Source: Planctomycetaceae bacterium (lineage in GTDB: Bacteria; Planctomycetota; Planctomycetia; Planctomycetales; Planctomycetaceae). Taken from it: a stretch of 6,238 nt of DNA. Below the pieces are notes generated by a model. It did not search any database. It was given only the letters and a program-made list of their open reading frames with translations, and was not told the DNA's origin. A program made the position numbers and the translations under genes. Each line of letters begins with the position of its first letter. Position 1 is the first letter of the stretch. This document shows positions 6,176 to 6,238 of the stretch, piece after piece. The stretch spans positions 1 to 6,238 of the forward strand of contig JAGQQP010000263.1 in assembly GCA_020426085.1 (NCBI GenBank), read 5' to 3'.

Positions 6176-6238
6176 ATGAATCTTTTACAGCGATTGACCC
6201 GATCTGGTCTCACCGTGTCTGCTTTCTCATTGTTTTTT
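6176..6238 (+). CDS. Possible start of a divergent exported protein (cut by window edge)
   Basis: An open frame starts with ATG at 6176, immediately after an in-frame TGA at 6173-6175, and stays open for 21 codons to the window end. The peptide begins MNLLQRLTRSG and continues into a hydrophobic run (LTVSAFSLFF). This basic n-region followed by a hydrophobic core looks like the start of a signal peptide or a membrane anchor. There is no strong Shine-Dalgarno sequence, only GAAAGA at 6163-6168. A second frame is also open to the edge (from GTG 6103), but its composition looks less protein-like. The product is unknown and the call is tentative. Confidence 0.4.
   Translation, partial: MNLLQRLTRSGLTVSAFSLFF

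Noticed and set aside
6103..6238. Alternative plus-strand frame from GTG at 6103, open to the window end
   Set aside because: It lacks a ribosome binding site, and its composition shows no domain or signal-peptide character; the frame from ATG at 6176 is more plausible.

Overview
The window most resembles a moderate-GC planctomycete chromosome (Gimesia or a relative). That placement rests only on protein style, base composition by eye and gene types, so it is an inference. All confidently identified genes lie on the minus strand and read from right to left. They look like one transcription unit: an MprF/LpiA-type aminoacyl-phosphatidylglycerol synthase/flippase (3271-5817), a GlgX/isoamylase-type glycogen debranching enzyme (1207-3267), a 40-residue single-pass membrane protein (1023-1145), and the N-terminal 312 residues of a PHBH-fold FAD-dependent monooxygenase that runs off the left edge (1-936).

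Spacing is 3 nt between mprF and glgX, 61 nt between glgX and the small gene, and 86 nt between the small gene and the FAD gene. I see no hairpin followed by a T-run in any of these gaps. mprF and glgX are in the same reading frame, separated by only a stop codon and one sense codon, and neither has a good Shine-Dalgarno sequence. The two downstream genes each have a strong one.

To the right of mprF, 5818-6175 is a non-coding, AT-richer intergenic region. It contains an imperfect 21-bp-period direct repeat (6020-6058) overlapping a minus-strand TATAAT hexamer, a 20-bp-spaced GAATTCGT pair, and a small inverted repeat in the probable mprF leader. At the extreme right an open frame beginning with ATG at 6176 on the plus strand encodes what looks like the start of a signal peptide. 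It is probably a divergent gene cut by the window edge.

Functionally, MprF would modify and translocate membrane phospholipids, GlgX would trim glycogen branches, and the FAD enzyme would hydroxylate or oxidise an unidentified small molecule. No common pathway is obvious. The pairing of a lipid-aminoacylating enzyme with a glycogen enzyme is the most unusual aspect of the layout. I found no mobile element, CRISPR array, tRNA or rRNA, and no evidence strong enough to claim a new defence or biosynthetic system.
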